From Paenibacillus camelliae (GTDB lineage: Bacteria; Bacillota; Bacilli; Paenibacillales; Paenibacillaceae), in the NCBI RefSeq assembly GCF_023715345.1, contig NZ_JAMBNY010000006.1:62001-126000 (forward strand): a stretch of 64,000 nt of DNA, written 5' to 3'. The position numbers were made by a program, and so were the translations under genes. The notes beneath the pieces were generated by a model that was not told where the DNA came from, searched no databases, and worked only from the letters and a program-made list of their open reading frames with translations. Below are positions 1-9,382 of this stretch, one piece after another (the stretch's first letter is position 1; every line of letters begins with the position of its first letter).

Positions 1-101
1 TTAGTCCTTGGAGCGGTTAAGGAATAAGAAAGCTGCGATGAAAGGATTTGAGCCAACAGGAACAGTCAACAGGGTGAACAATCATATCAGGAGGATCAAC
101 G

Positions 102-3100
102 ATGAAAAAGTGGTTAGCGTTGTGTATGGCAATTTGTTTAGTCGTAATGCTTGTCTCTGCAGCGAACGAAAACGTGCATGCAGCGGGAAATGTTGAGCAA
201 GGACAAAGTCAGCACGATCTGGATGTAAGTGGGCAAGAAGAAGAGCCGGAAGTTAACACATCAGAGAACGTACAACCATGGAAGGATCTTACCGAGCATT
301 GGGCTGAACCTGCAATAAAGCACATGAGTGCGTTAGCATTAATGAACGGCTATAGGGACGGTTATTTTAGACCGGAGCTTCACATTAGCCGAGCAGAATT
401 TGTTGCTGTTCTAGATCGAATCTTTGGATTTACAGGTAGTCATGTAACCACATTTGAAGATGTGCAGGCTAGCGCATGGTATTACGATGCGATGATGCGC
501 GCGAATGGTTCGGGTATCCTGTTAGGAACCTCTGACACAACACTTTCACCAGCAGCTCCCGTAACAAGAGAGGATGCTGCAGTGATGATCGATCGCGCTT
601 TTCAGCTGTCGACCGAGATGAAAGACGACGCTGTGCTAGAAAAGTACGATGACTATAGCGAGGTATCTGAATACTCCAAGCAAGCTCTTTCCTATATGGT
701 AAGTGAGAGCATAATGAAGGGGTATAGTGGAAAGCTGCAGCCGAAAGTACCTATTACGCGTGCAGAAACAGCGCAGCTGCTCTCAGCAATGATCGGTGAT
801 GTGATCAGTTCGCCTGATACGTATTCACCATCAACGGTAGAGGGAAATGTCATTATCCGCGCTGCAGATGTCTCAGTAAAGAACACCATGATTAATGGTA
901 ATCTATTGCTTGCTGAAGGTATTGGTGAAGGGGATATTACGCTAGAGGGCGTTAAGGTTACAGGAAGCGTAATTATAAAAGGCGGCGGAAGCCACTCGGT
1001 GAATATCAATCATTCAGATATTGATCGAATCGTGATTGATAAGAACGATAAGCCAGTAAGGGTTACCATTAACAACACTAGTCGAATTCAGCAGCTACTG
1101 CTGCTGCAACAAGCAATCATTGAGCTGTCCAACGATAGCTCGATCGGTACATTACATGTAGACGCTGAAGCTCATCATGCTGTTATTCAAGCTGAGGGTT
1201 CGATTCAGGAGCTACTCGTTCAAGCTAGCCATGTCATCGTTAATAATGAGGAGGTTCGAGCGGGATTGCGTACAACGATTAAAGGCAAAGCGGAAGATAA
1301 TGATAATGACCAGGTCGGTACAGGAACTCCATATCAGCCAAGTAACCCAACTGGTGAGAAGCCAGTTCCGGCAACGACAATCCCTGATCATCAATGGCAG
1401 CTAGTTTGGAATGATGAATTTAACGGACCAGCTATTGATGCTTCGAAATGGACGGTAATGGATACGGGACTCGTATACAACAATGAGCTGCAATATTACA
1501 GTCCCAACAATACAAGAATTATCAAGGATAACGACCGCAGTGTACTCCAGATCGAAGCGAAAAGGGGCGGGGATGGCGGCAAGGATTATAGCTCAGGCAA
1601 GCTTATTACAATGGGCAAAGGAGACTGGACATACGGTAAAGTTGTCGTACGTGCTAAGCTACCTGTACAGCAAGGCATATGGCCAGCGATTTGGATGATG
1701 CCAACAGATGAAGCTCATTATGGCGGTTGGCCAGCCTCCGGTGAGATCGACATCATGGAGTTAATCGGCGGAGAGCAGAACAAAAATCGTGTATACAGTA
1801 CACTGCATTTTGACAGTAAGCAGCCCGATGGAACACATGGTCACGTGCAGGGCAGCTTGACTCTGCCTGAAGGACAGTCGTTCTCAGATGACTATCATGA
1901 TTTCCAAGTGGAATGGTTACCAGGCTTAATACGTTTCTATGTCGATGGCGTCATGCATCATGAGGTGAAGGATTGGCAAACAAAAGCAGCGGGTCAGCCA
2001 GAGTATTATACGTTTCCAGCCCCATTTGATCGACCGTTTTATTTAATTCTTAATGTAGCGGTAGGTGGAGATTGGCCGGGGTCGCCGAATGATGATTTCC
2101 AATCCGACACAATGGAATTGGATTTCGTTCGTGTTTACTCGTATCAGGATTTAGATCGTTGGCCAGATGTTACAGGAAATCCTCCAAAGCCGGAAAAGCT
2201 GCGTGAACCGCAAGAGGATGGCAATCTGATTTACAATTCTAATTTTACTGAAGCGGTTAATACAGACGGTGTCCCTCATCAATGGGAATTTCTAACGAAC
2301 GCCAACGGAGCAGGTGCCGTAGAGGTTGTTAATGATGAGCTAAAGGGCAAGGTGGCACAAGTCACGATAGACGATGCAGGCACTGAGAGCTATTCGATTC
2401 AGCTTACACAGAAGCCGATCTATGTGGAGAAGCATAAGAGATACAAGGTTCAATTTGATGCGAAAGCATCAGCTGAGCGCAGCCTGATGTCAAAGGTCAC
2501 ACAGTTCGAGAATAGCTGGACGAATTACTCAGGAGATCGATCCTTTGAGCTTACTACAGCATGGCAGTCCTATGAATACGAATTTAATATGAATGCAAGC
2601 TCTGATAACAATGCTAGATTTGAATTTAATCTTGGACTGAATGATGGAACCGTTATGCTGACGAATGTTCGACTGATTGAGCTCGGTGATGCAGAACCAC
2701 TTCCAGAGGTTCCTGGTGATCGCCCAGCCTTGTTCGATGGCAACTTAATCTATAACGGCACGTTTGATCAAGGAAAAGATCGACTAGCGTTTTGGAAGAG
2801 CAGCATCGCTTCAGAGGCAGCAGCGAAGGTAAGTGTTAACAATTTTCTTCAGTTTCCGATTATGGAACGTCAGTTAACCGTTGATGTTACTGATACGAAC
2901 GGTGACCCAGAAGCAGTTGTTGTTGCACAGCCGGATCTTAGCCTTAAGGCGAATACAACGTACGGTTTATATTATGATGCGAAGGCTGATTCTCCAAGAG
3001 CTTTAACGATTGATGCTGTAAGTACAGGCAACCATACGATCCAAATTGCACAAGGGAGAACGGTACAGCTTGGAACGGATATGCAGACCTATGCAGGGGA

Positions 3101-4556
3101 GATCGTTGTAGGTGATGGTGAATCAGATATACGAGCTGCGCTCGAGTTTTTATTTGGCGAATCTACTGGAAAGGTCTATATCGATAATGTCCGTCTAGTG
3201 AAGCGTGGACACCCAATATTTGTTGATGGCTATGCCCATGTGCCAGCCACGCAGGCATGGCTAATGCAAGGCTTGCAGCTTGAGGATTCAAGCGAAGGCG
3301 GAAAAAATATAGGCTATATGGACGAAGGTGATCTGCTGCAATATAAGGTTCAGGTCGCGCGTAATGCTAATTATGTATTATCTGCTCGTTTAGCTAGTGA
3401 GGAAAGCAATTCGACTGTCGGATTCACAATTAAAGATGAAACAGGCAGCATCGTTACGCAATCAGCATTTAACCTTGGCAGCACTGGCGGATGGCAAACC
3501 TATAAGACGATACCTTTGGCACCCGTTAATCTAGAAGCCGGACGCAATTACTATGTTGAATTTACAGGGTTCGATTACAACACACTATGGATTGATTTCT
3601 CAGAGAATAAAGTGAGAGATGGACAGTTTTCAGATGAATTAAGCTACTGGGACTTAATTCCGTCCGATTTAACGGCATCTATCTCTGAGGCAGGAGATCT
3701 AACGATAGGTCTGTCAGGAACAACGGCAAACTGGTGGGATGCCTTATTGCAGCAGGATCAAATCGCACTTGAAGCAAACAAATATTATAGATTAGAATTT
3801 GACGCATATACTTCCGAAGAGCTTAAAGCGCTGCAGGTCGTTCTATCCCATAATGGTGGCGAGTTTAACAAGTATTTTGAGGAAGAAGTGCAGCTAAGCA
3901 GTAGTAAGCAGAGCTACGCATTTACCATCGCGATGGGTGCACAATTTGATGAGAATGCCGTGCTTGCCTTTGGATTAGGAAATAGTGTTTCTTCTAATGG
4001 AGCACATACTGTTTCGATTAATGAAGTAAGGCTATATGAGATCAATCCGAACGCCGATCAGGGCGGTCAGCCTATCAACGTTAATTTGATTGCGAATGGC
4101 GATTTCTCTAACGGGTCTGAGGGATGGATCACCTATGCAGCAGGCGATCAGAGCCAACTGACCATAGATACCATCGATGGTAAGCTTCTAGCGAGTATTG
4201 GCGATGCAGGAGAAAACTCATGGGATCGACAAGTGATCTACGAAGGACTTGCGATACAGCAAGGGTCACGATATACGATTTCCTTTAAAGCCAAAGCAGT
4301 GGATGCAAGAAAGCTAGGCATTGGCATCGGATGGGTAGATGCAGAAAACAACTACGCATGGCATGGTTACTTTGAGCATCAGGTGGACTTAACAGCGGAA
4401 GAGCAGCTTTATACCTTTACATTTGAGGCTAATAAAGAAAGCTATGCCAATGCTAGAGTTTCATTTGATATGGGGAATATGTTAGGCCAGCGTGACAGTG
4501 ATACTACAATTACAATATCCGATGTAAGCTTAGTTAATATCGGACCAGCGAATTAA
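102..4556 (+). CDS. SLH-anchored modular GH16 beta-glucanase (laminarinase-like)
   Basis: 1484-aa surface enzyme predicted to cut beta-1,3(-1,4)-glucans. A signal peptide (about residues 1-28) is followed by three SLH domains (about 60-107, 118-170, 182-232) that would bind secondary cell-wall polymer. A valine/isoleucine-rich segment (about 240-395) looks like a small beta-helix. The GH16 catalytic domain lies at about 429-685 with the GEIDIMEL motif, giving catalytic E548, D550 and E553. Beyond it are carbohydrate-binding-like modules of CBM4/9 type (about 705-865, 885-1040, 1170-1310, 1325-1483) and a CBM6-like module (about 1045-1165). The start is fixed by AGGAGG at 89-94. It stands alone, ended by a terminator at 4574. 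GH16 identity is firm; substrate and CBM classes are inferred. Confidence 0.93.
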   Translation: MKKWLALCMAICLVVMLVSAANENVHAAGNVEQGQSQHDLDVSGQEEEPEVNTSENVQPWKDLTEHWAEPAIKHMSALALMNGYRDGYFRPELHISRAEFVAVLDRIFGFTGSHVTTFEDVQASAWYYDAMMRANGSGILLGTSDTTLSPAAPVTREDAAVMIDRAFQLSTEMKDDAVLEKYDDYSEVSEYSKQALSYMVSESIMKGYSGKLQPKVPITRAETAQLLSAMIGDVISSPDTYSPSTVEGNVIIRAADVSVKNTMINGNLLLAEGIGEGDITLEGVKVTGSVIIKGGGSHSVNINHSDIDRIVIDKNDKPVRVTINNTSRIQQLLLLQQAIIELSNDSSIGTLHVDAEAHHAVIQAEGSIQELLVQASHVIVNNEEVRAGLRTTIKGKAEDNDNDQVGTGTPYQPSNPTGEKPVPATTIPDHQWQLVWNDEFNGPAIDASKWTVMDTGLVYNNELQYYSPNNTRIIKDNDRSVLQIEAKRGGDGGKDYSSGKLITMGKGDWTYGKVVVRAKLPVQQGIWPAIWMMPTDEAHYGGWPASGEIDIMELIGGEQNKNRVYSTLHFDSKQPDGTHGHVQGSLTLPEGQSFSDDYHDFQVEWLPGLIRFYVDGVMHHEVKDWQTKAAGQPEYYTFPAPFDRPFYLILNVAVGGDWPGSPNDDFQSDTMELDFVRVYSYQDLDRWPDVTGNPPKPEKLREPQEDGNLIYNSNFTEAVNTDGVPHQWEFLTNANGAGAVEVVNDELKGKVAQVTIDDAGTESYSIQLTQKPIYVEKHKRYKVQFDAKASAERSLMSKVTQFENSWTNYSGDRSFELTTAWQSYEYEFNMNASSDNNARFEFNLGLNDGTVMLTNVRLIELGDAEPLPEVPGDRPALFDGNLIYNGTFDQGKDRLAFWKSSIASEAAAKVSVNNFLQFPIMERQLTVDVTDTNGDPEAVVVAQPDLSLKANTTYGLYYDAKADSPRALTIDAVSTGNHTIQIAQGRTVQLGTDMQTYAGEIVVGDGESDIRAALEFLFGESTGKVYIDNVRLVKRGHPIFVDGYAHVPATQAWLMQGLQLEDSSEGGKNIGYMDEGDLLQYKVQVARNANYVLSARLASEESNSTVGFTIKDETGSIVTQSAFNLGSTGGWQTYKTIPLAPVNLEAGRNYYVEFTGFDYNTLWIDFSENKVRDGQFSDELSYWDLIPSDLTASISEAGDLTIGLSGTTANWWDALLQQDQIALEANKYYRLEFDAYTSEELKALQVVLSHNGGEFNKYFEEEVQLSSSKQSYAFTIAMGAQFDENAVLAFGLGNSVSSNGAHTVSINEVRLYEINPNADQGGQPINVNLIANGDFSNGSEGWITYAAGDQSQLTIDTIDGKLLASIGDAGENSWDRQVIYEGLAIQQGSRYTISFKAKAVDARKLGIGIGWVDAENNYAWHGYFEHQVDLTAEEQLYTFTFEANKESYANARVSFDMGNMLGQRDSDTTITISDVSLVNIGPAN

Positions 4557-4573
4557 TCTAGGCTAAGCTGCTT

Positions 4574-4618
4574 AAAGCCGTTGAAGTTTTACGAAAGTAA
4601 AATGTTCAACGGCTTTTT
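4574..4618 (+). terminator. Intrinsic terminator of the SLH-GH16 gene
   Basis: A perfect 12-bp stem (arms 4574-4585 and 4605-4616, AAAGCCGTTGAA and its complement) runs into a T-rich tail just after the stop codon. Confidence 0.85.
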
Positions 4619-4745
4619 AGTTATAAATGATGGAGACAGCTTCGATGATGTATTCTACAATCTACAATGATCAAGCCTTAAACTGTTAATTTAACCCTAA
4701 TTTGAGTAAACTATGAAGCATAACGTATTGGGGAGGCCGAATAGA

Positions 4746-5687
4746 ATGGAGCTTTGGTTTTTAGGGACAAGTGCGGGTATGCCGATTCGTGGAAGAAACG
4801 TAACCTCGATCGCGTTAAAAATATCCCGTAACAGCGGACAGTTTTGGATGTTCGACTGCGGCGAGGGCACCCAGCATCAGCTGCTGAATACCCCCTTGAA
4901 GCTTAGCCGCTTGAGTAAGCTATTCATTACTCATTTGCATGGAGATCATGTCTATGGCTTGCCGGGCTTGCTAAGCTCTCGTTCATCATTAGGTGGTATA
5001 GAGCCACTACATATTTATGGACCGCCCGGCTTGCGTGAGCTCGTGGAAACCAACCTGCGGATCGCGGAGACGCACTTGAATTATGCAATAAGCATTGTGG
5101 AGATTGCAGAAGGGGTTATTCTCGAGGATGAAGATATGACGATCGAAGCAGCAAAGCTGGATCATCGAATCGATAGCTATGGCTATCGCTTGATGGAGCG
5201 TGAGCGTCCAGGGGTATTAAATGCTGGGTGGCTGGCAGAGATGGGGATTCCACCTGGGCCGTTATATGGACAGCTCAAGGCAGGGAAGGACGTAAGCTTG
5301 GAGGATGGCCGGATGATTCGATCTGCAGATGCCGTTGGCGAGCCATTGCCAGGTCGCATTATTACGATATTAGGTGATACAAGGCCGTGTGAAAATGCAG
5401 TGTACCTAGGCAAAGGAGCTGATGTGCTTGTTCATGAAGCAACATTTGCACATGACTTGGCAGACAAGGCTCATGAATACGGTCATGCTACGACGATACA
5501 AGCAGCACAGATTGCACGTGCTGCAGGTGCTGAAAGGCTGTTTTTAACTCACTTTAGCTCCCGATATTTGGATGAGCAATTAGCTGAGCTTGAAGCGGAG
5601 GCTAAAACTGTGTTCGATAATACGGTAGCGGCTGTAGAGCTTAAACCATATATTGTGCCTATGAAAACAAAGAAGGTCTCGGGCTAA
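4746..5687 (+). CDS. rnz: Ribonuclease Z (tRNA 3'-processing endonuclease)
   Basis: 313-aa zinc phosphodiesterase of the metallo-beta-lactamase fold that cleaves the 3' trailer from tRNA precursors. The N-terminus MELWFLGTSAG and the metal-binding THLHGDH motif (H63, H65, D67, H68), a later GDT motif and the C-terminal LTHFSSRY segment are typical of RNase Z, as is the length. An upstream in-frame ATG at 4713 exists, but GGGGAGG at 4730-4736 and the family N-terminus favour 4746. It is monocistronic, with its terminator hairpin beginning inside the last codons. Confidence 0.95.
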   Translation: MELWFLGTSAGMPIRGRNVTSIALKISRNSGQFWMFDCGEGTQHQLLNTPLKLSRLSKLFITHLHGDHVYGLPGLLSSRSSLGGIEPLHIYGPPGLRELVETNLRIAETHLNYAISIVEIAEGVILEDEDMTIEAAKLDHRIDSYGYRLMERERPGVLNAGWLAEMGIPPGPLYGQLKAGKDVSLEDGRMIRSADAVGEPLPGRIITILGDTRPCENAVYLGKGADVLVHEATFAHDLADKAHEYGHATTIQAAQIARAAGAERLFLTHFSSRYLDEQLAELEAEAKTVFDNTVAAVELKPYIVPMKTKKVSG

Positions 5688-5706
5688 CAGACCTTCTTTG
5701 TTTTTT
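5668..5706 (+). terminator. Terminator of rnz, overlapping its stop codon
   Basis: A perfect 12-bp stem (5668-5679 with 5689-5700) is followed by six T. The left arm encodes the last residues of RNase Z and the stop codon is in the loop. Confidence 0.9.
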
Positions 5707-5805
5707 AATTAATGTTGCTTACCGCTTGTTCATTGAGTCATAGCTATACGCTAGCTTTAATAGATTAGTATGTGGAATTACTAATTGAAAAGGAGGCTGA
5801 AACGA

Positions 5806-6177
5806 TTGTCACAAGCGAGTATTTTGGAATGGACCTTTGTCACAGAGTGTCCAATTCCACAGGATGTAAACCAATTGCTGGTGGAAGGTGAGGTAGCGGT
5901 TGCTGCGTATCAAACTTACCGGGATTCCGCGATCTTTACAAACAAAAGACTGATTGTGAGAGATGCACAAGGCTTCACAGGTAAAAAGGTGGAAATATAT
6001 TCGTTGCCTTATTCTTCAATTAACATGTGGTCGACAGAGAATGCGGGAAGCTTTCTTGATTTCAATGCTGAGGTAGAATTGTGGACACGAGCAGGTCATA
6101 TCAAAGTAAAGCTGCAAAAAGGAGTGGATATTCGAGCATTCGATAGGTTGATCGCTAACGCTATCTTAAAAGATTAA
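5806..6177 (+). CDS. Small bacterial PH-domain protein
   Basis: 123-aa cytoplasmic protein with the pattern of the bacterial pleckstrin-homology-like family (YvbH/YozO type): a short lead, then beta strands containing the typical FTNKRLIVRD segment and a C-terminal helix. The role of this family is not established. An upstream in-frame TTG at 5785 is possible, but AGGAGG at 5791-5796 sits nine bases before the TTG at 5806, which I take as the start. No membrane segment. A hairpin terminator follows at 6183. Fold assignment is likely, function unknown. Confidence 0.7.
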   Translation: MSQASILEWTFVTECPIPQDVNQLLVEGEVAVAAYQTYRDSAIFTNKRLIVRDAQGFTGKKVEIYSLPYSSINMWSTENAGSFLDFNAEVELWTRAGHIKVKLQKGVDIRAFDRLIANAILKD

Positions 6178-6182
6178 TACAT

Positions 6183-6221
6183 AACAAATACACCATTTGT
6201 AAGGCTAATGGTGTATTTGTT
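6183..6221 (+). terminator. Hairpin after the PH-domain gene, likely terminator
   Basis: A perfect 15-bp stem (6183-6197 with 6207-6221) lies between the PH-domain gene and the convergent glycosyltransferase. The T run is weak on either strand, so termination strength is uncertain. Confidence 0.6.
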
Positions 6222-6261
6222 GTACATATTTAGTGTGGGGAATAACCTATACCCCTCAAGC

Positions 6262-6966
6262 TTAAGCAAATTTACGCACGGAGATTTTACGGAAATCCTT
6301 AGTCTTAGCAATAGGCTGGCCGCCTTCGAGAAACTTTTGATCGCCAACCTGCCACGTATGAGAATATTTATCTTTTCGACGGATATAGACGTAGTTAAAG
6401 GGTGAGGTCGCGTATATCGTGTAGCCCTTTTCGGCGCAATCTCTTAAAAATTTGACATCTTCACCAAGCGTGATGTCAGAGAAACGTACATCTTTTAGTA
6501 TGCTTCTTCGGAACAAGAGTGTTCCTCCTTGAATAAAGCTTACTGGTTTGTTCATTTCAAGAGGAGAGCGAACGAGAAGCTGCTGACTTGCGGCGAGATA
6601 GACAAAGCAAGCGTGCTTGCCCACTACCGCGCTTCCTGTACGTAGGAGCGTGTGGACCTGCTCCTTTAGATAATATGGTGAATAATAATCATCATGGTCA
6701 AACTTAGTAATGAGTGGATACTTGGCTTTGCTAATCCCGCAATTTAAGCATTGACCAAGCGAGACTCGCTCTGCAACCCTATATATGGTTATATCGGGAT
6801 ACATAGCGACCTTCTTCTTCCATTCTCTTACATCAATGCTGTCTTTATTAATGATGATAATGAGCTCTTTTCGTTGATAGCGCTGAGACCGATAATTGCG
6901 CAATATATTTTTGAAAAAACCAGGGTGATTCGTACACGTAATAATGGACACACCAGGTTCGTACAA
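6262..6966 (-). CDS. Family 2 glycosyltransferase-like protein
   Basis: About 234-aa cytoplasmic GT-A fold protein, predicted to transfer a sugar from a nucleotide donor. Seen: the N-terminal strand VSIITCTN, an acidic DHDD motif (donor and metal binding) near residue 93, a GG-TLLFR segment and a late LGED motif, in the family order. The length matches a bare catalytic domain with no membrane helix. Start: an ATG at 6981 has no ribosome binding site, while GGAGGG precedes a TTG at 6966 by seven bases, so 6966 is preferred. Acceptor unknown; similar stand-alone genes occur near spore-coat or cell-wall functions in Paenibacillus, but nothing here proves that. Confidence 0.8.
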   Translation of the reverse strand: MYEPGVSIITCTNHPGFFKNILRNYRSQRYQRKELIIIINKDSIDVREWKKKVAMYPDITIYRVAERVSLGQCLNCGISKAKYPLITKFDHDDYYSPYYLKEQVHTLLRTGSAVVGKHACFVYLAASQQLLVRSPLEMNKPVSFIQGGTLLFRRSILKDVRFSDITLGEDVKFLRDCAEKGYTIYATSPFNYVYIRRKDKYSHTWQVGDQKFLEGGQPIAKTKDFRKISVRKFA

Positions 6967-6995
6967 AAGCTTTCCCTCCATTTCGTATTAGTACA

Positions 6996-7127
6996 ATGTC
7001 ACTACTATATGGTATTAGTATCCATAGCAGTTTGCTTAGACTTATCCGAAAAGAGAGGGAAGAATATGATAATGAAGAAAGATTAGCGGAACAGATATCT
7101 GTCGGTTATTTACATGAAGGAATGTAA
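6996..7127 (+). CDS. Possible 43-aa small ORF or gene remnant
   Basis: An ATG-started frame of 43 codons divergent from the glycosyltransferase. The predicted product is charged and helix-prone (contains LIRKEREEYDNEERLAEQ), unlike random translation, but no ribosome binding site precedes it and it overlaps the glycosyltransferase promoter region. It could be the 3' end of a decayed gene. I do not recognise it. Confidence 0.22.
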   Translation: MSLLYGISIHSSLLRLIRKEREEYDNEERLAEQISVGYLHEGM

Positions 7128-7157
7128 GTGAAGCGTGTATCTATCGTATTGAGCTTC

Positions 7158-8069
7158 TTACCTGTACCCGTTAACGTCTGCAGGCTTTTCTGCGTCCACG
7201 ACCTCGTCAAGGTACCGCATAGCATCAGGCTGTGAGCCATCGATATCGGTAAAGCCATAGATTCTTGCCAGCTCTCCGCTAGAAAGCGATTGTCCGCTGA
7301 ACCGAACCACTTGGGCATCTCCAGCTAAAGCAGCAACAGCACGCCCTACATAGCGAGTTGATTCTGATATAACAAAGTGTGGCTCCTCTACTGTCGCATC
7401 ACGCCAGTTCTCTTCGGTTACCTTATAATGCTCAAGCATAATCTCGGAGCGCATCCAACCCGGAGTCAATGACACGGCAGTACATTGATATGGCTTAAGC
7501 TCCTCGGCAAGTGCCCACGCCATTCGATTAATAGCTGTTTTTGCTTGATCGTAGAACATTGACAATCTGTAATGCGTCTTGTTATATTCTGCTGTTCCAT
7601 CTGTCATCTCTACGACTAGTCCATGCTTGTTCTTAATTAGAAGAGGCAGGGCATAGTGGTTTGTGATGAGATGTGAATCGATGGCAAGTCTCAGTATACG
7701 CAGTCCTTTCTCCAGCGAATGCTCCCATATAGGCACATTCCATTCCACCAAATATTCAGCGCCCCAAATATCATTGACAAGTATGTCGAGCCTTCCTTGC
7801 TCGTCCTCAATCTGTTTCACTAGTGCTTGTACCTGCTCAGGAATTAAATGGTCGACTTGCACCGCAATTCCTCGTCCGCCTGCCTTCGTAACGAGCTCGG
7901 CTGTTTCCTCAATGGTCTCTGGCCTGTTGTATTCTGAGCGTGCTGCTCTTGTCGTTCTTCCTGTGACGTAAACCGTTGCACCAGCCGCTCCTAGCTCCAT
8001 TGCGATCCCACGACCAGCCCCTCGTGTTGCGCCAGCGACTAATGCTATTTTTCCATGTAAAGACTTCAT
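7158..8069 (-). CDS. SDR family NAD(P)-dependent oxidoreductase
   Basis: 303-aa classical short-chain dehydrogenase/reductase. The Rossmann motif GATRGAGRG lies near the N-terminus, followed by an NNAG-position variant (VNDIWG) and the catalytic YDQAK (YxxxK) pair. It resembles the DHRS1-like branch; the substrate cannot be told. An ATG at 8102 is in frame, but AAAAGGAGG at 8077-8085 points to the ATG at 8067-8069. It is divergent from a WYL/HTH regulator (8173) across about 100 bp, an arrangement that suggests that regulator controls it. Confidence 0.9.
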   Translation of the reverse strand: MKSLHGKIALVAGATRGAGRGIAMELGAAGATVYVTGRTTRAARSEYNRPETIEETAELVTKAGGRGIAVQVDHLIPEQVQALVKQIEDEQGRLDILVNDIWGAEYLVEWNVPIWEHSLEKGLRILRLAIDSHLITNHYALPLLIKNKHGLVVEMTDGTAEYNKTHYRLSMFYDQAKTAINRMAWALAEELKPYQCTAVSLTPGWMRSEIMLEHYKVTEENWRDATVEEPHFVISESTRYVGRAVAALAGDAQVVRFSGQSLSSGELARIYGFTDIDGSQPDAMRYLDEVVDAEKPADVNGYR

Positions 8070-8172
8070 CGCATATCCTCCTTTTGTTGCTTCATTCATC
8101 ATTGTAACCTATAATGACGACATCTATTGTCATATATAACATGCTTCAAATAACTATATTGCAGGTGAGAAT

Positions 8173-9132
8173 ATGAGGGCGGATCGATTATTAAGTATTA
8201 TGGTTTTGCTGCAAAATTATAAAAAAATGACGACAAAGGAGCTTGCTACTCGTCTTGAAGTGTCTGAACGAACGATTTTACGTGATATGGATGCGCTAAG
8301 CACAGCGGGCGTGCCCGTTGTAGCGGAGCGGGGACCAGCAGGGGGATGGCGACTAATGGAGCATTTTCAATCGCAGCTAAGCGGGTTGAAGCTAGAGGAG
8401 ATGAAGGCATTATTCATTCTTCCTTCTGAGCAAGTATTGGAGGATCTCGGTGTGCAGGCATACGGAGTAGACATTCGTGAGAAGCTGCTTGCTGCTACGC
8501 CGCCTACAACCAAATCAGCTGGTCGAAATTTTTTAGAAAAGCTCTATATAGACACTAGTACCTGGAAACAATCTAAGCTAAATAACAAAAACTTGCTTAT
8601 TGTGCAGCAGGCGCTATGGGAGGACATGAAGCTTCATATTGTCTATCAAAAAGCTGACGGGGAACGTACTAAGCGTGTCGTATCTCCCTTAGGCTTGGTA
8701 GCGAAGGGGAGTGCTTGGTATCTCGTCGCATTAAATGAGGAACATCAATATCGCAGCTTTAGATTATCTAGAATCGTTCAAGCGGAGCAAGTAGAAGAAG
8801 GGTTTACAAGACCAGAGCAATTCCAGCTCAGTGAGTATTGGAAGCAAAGTAAGCTCAGCTTTGTCGAAGCCTTGCCCTCCTTTCAGGTAGAGGTTGAGGT
8901 GGATCCAGCGATTATGGGCAGACTCACCTTTACAGACAAATTTGTAGATATAACGACTATAGGTGATTCGCACAATGGTCAACCAACTCCCGTCACGTTA
9001 ACCTTTAACACAGAACAGGAGGCCATCAGCTATATACTCGGCTTCGGTGCAGCCATGACAATTACACAGCCGGAATATTTGAGGGAGAAGGTCGTTCAGC
9101 AAGCGCAGCTTATGATTAAGATGTATGAGTGA
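8173..9132 (+). CDS. YafY-family transcriptional regulator (HTH + WYL)
   Basis: 319-aa DNA-binding regulator. The N-terminal HTH_11 domain (about residues 5-60, with TTKELATRLEVSERTILRD) is followed by a WYL ligand-sensing domain (about 135-215, containing GLVAKGSAWYLVALN) and a C-terminal WCX-like extension. It is transcribed away from the SDR gene and probably senses a small molecule or nucleotide and controls that gene and itself. Ended by a terminator at 9216. Confidence 0.9.
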   Translation: MRADRLLSIMVLLQNYKKMTTKELATRLEVSERTILRDMDALSTAGVPVVAERGPAGGWRLMEHFQSQLSGLKLEEMKALFILPSEQVLEDLGVQAYGVDIREKLLAATPPTTKSAGRNFLEKLYIDTSTWKQSKLNNKNLLIVQQALWEDMKLHIVYQKADGERTKRVVSPLGLVAKGSAWYLVALNEEHQYRSFRLSRIVQAEQVEEGFTRPEQFQLSEYWKQSKLSFVEALPSFQVEVEVDPAIMGRLTFTDKFVDITTIGDSHNGQPTPVTLTFNTEQEAISYILGFGAAMTITQPEYLREKVVQQAQLMIKMYE

Positions 9133-9215
9133 GGAAGGGATGGAGTGCGTGCTTCCTATAGGTTGAGCTTATTGATGTATCATCAAGAAACTCTCTATCA
9201 CTTTTATCTATGTTG

Positions 9216-9250
9216 GCATGGCTCGGGTCTACCGAGCTCATGCTTTTTTT
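9216..9250 (+). terminator. Terminator of the YafY-type regulator
   Basis: GCATG-GCTCGG (9216-9226) pairs with CCGAGC-T-CATGC (9232-9243, one bulged T), followed by seven T. Confidence 0.85.
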
Positions 9251-9345
9251 ATGCCAATGCTTGATGGTGTGACCTTCAATCTCGAAAAAAATTTCAAATT
9301 AATAAAAAATTTACAAATATATGCAATAATTTATGTTATGATATT

Positions 9346-9362
9346 ACCGACAGACTGTCGGT
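9346..9362. promoter_or_regulatory. Palindromic TetR operator overlapping the promoter
   Basis: ACCGACAG-A-CTGTCGGT is a perfect 8-bp dyad. It follows an AT-rich promoter (TTTACA at 9310-9315; TATGTT at 9332-9337 or TATGAT at 9337-9342), so it would cover the start of transcription. Position and symmetry fit autorepression by the TetR protein encoded at 9383. Confidence 0.8.
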
Positions 9363-9382
9363 CGGTGAAGGGGGATGCACTC

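Noticed and set aside
1-60. Possible end of an upstream gene (frame 1 stops at 25-27)
   Set aside because: Only eight codons are visible, with nothing to support a coding call.
8-196. 62-codon frame overlapping the start of the SLH-GH16 gene
   Set aside because: It runs through the ribosome binding site and signal peptide of the firm GH16 gene in another frame and has no family-like sequence.
9218-9382. Longer N-terminus for the first TetR protein
   Set aside because: This part contains the terminator tail of the previous gene, the promoter and the operator palindrome; the ATG at 9383 has the ribosome binding site.
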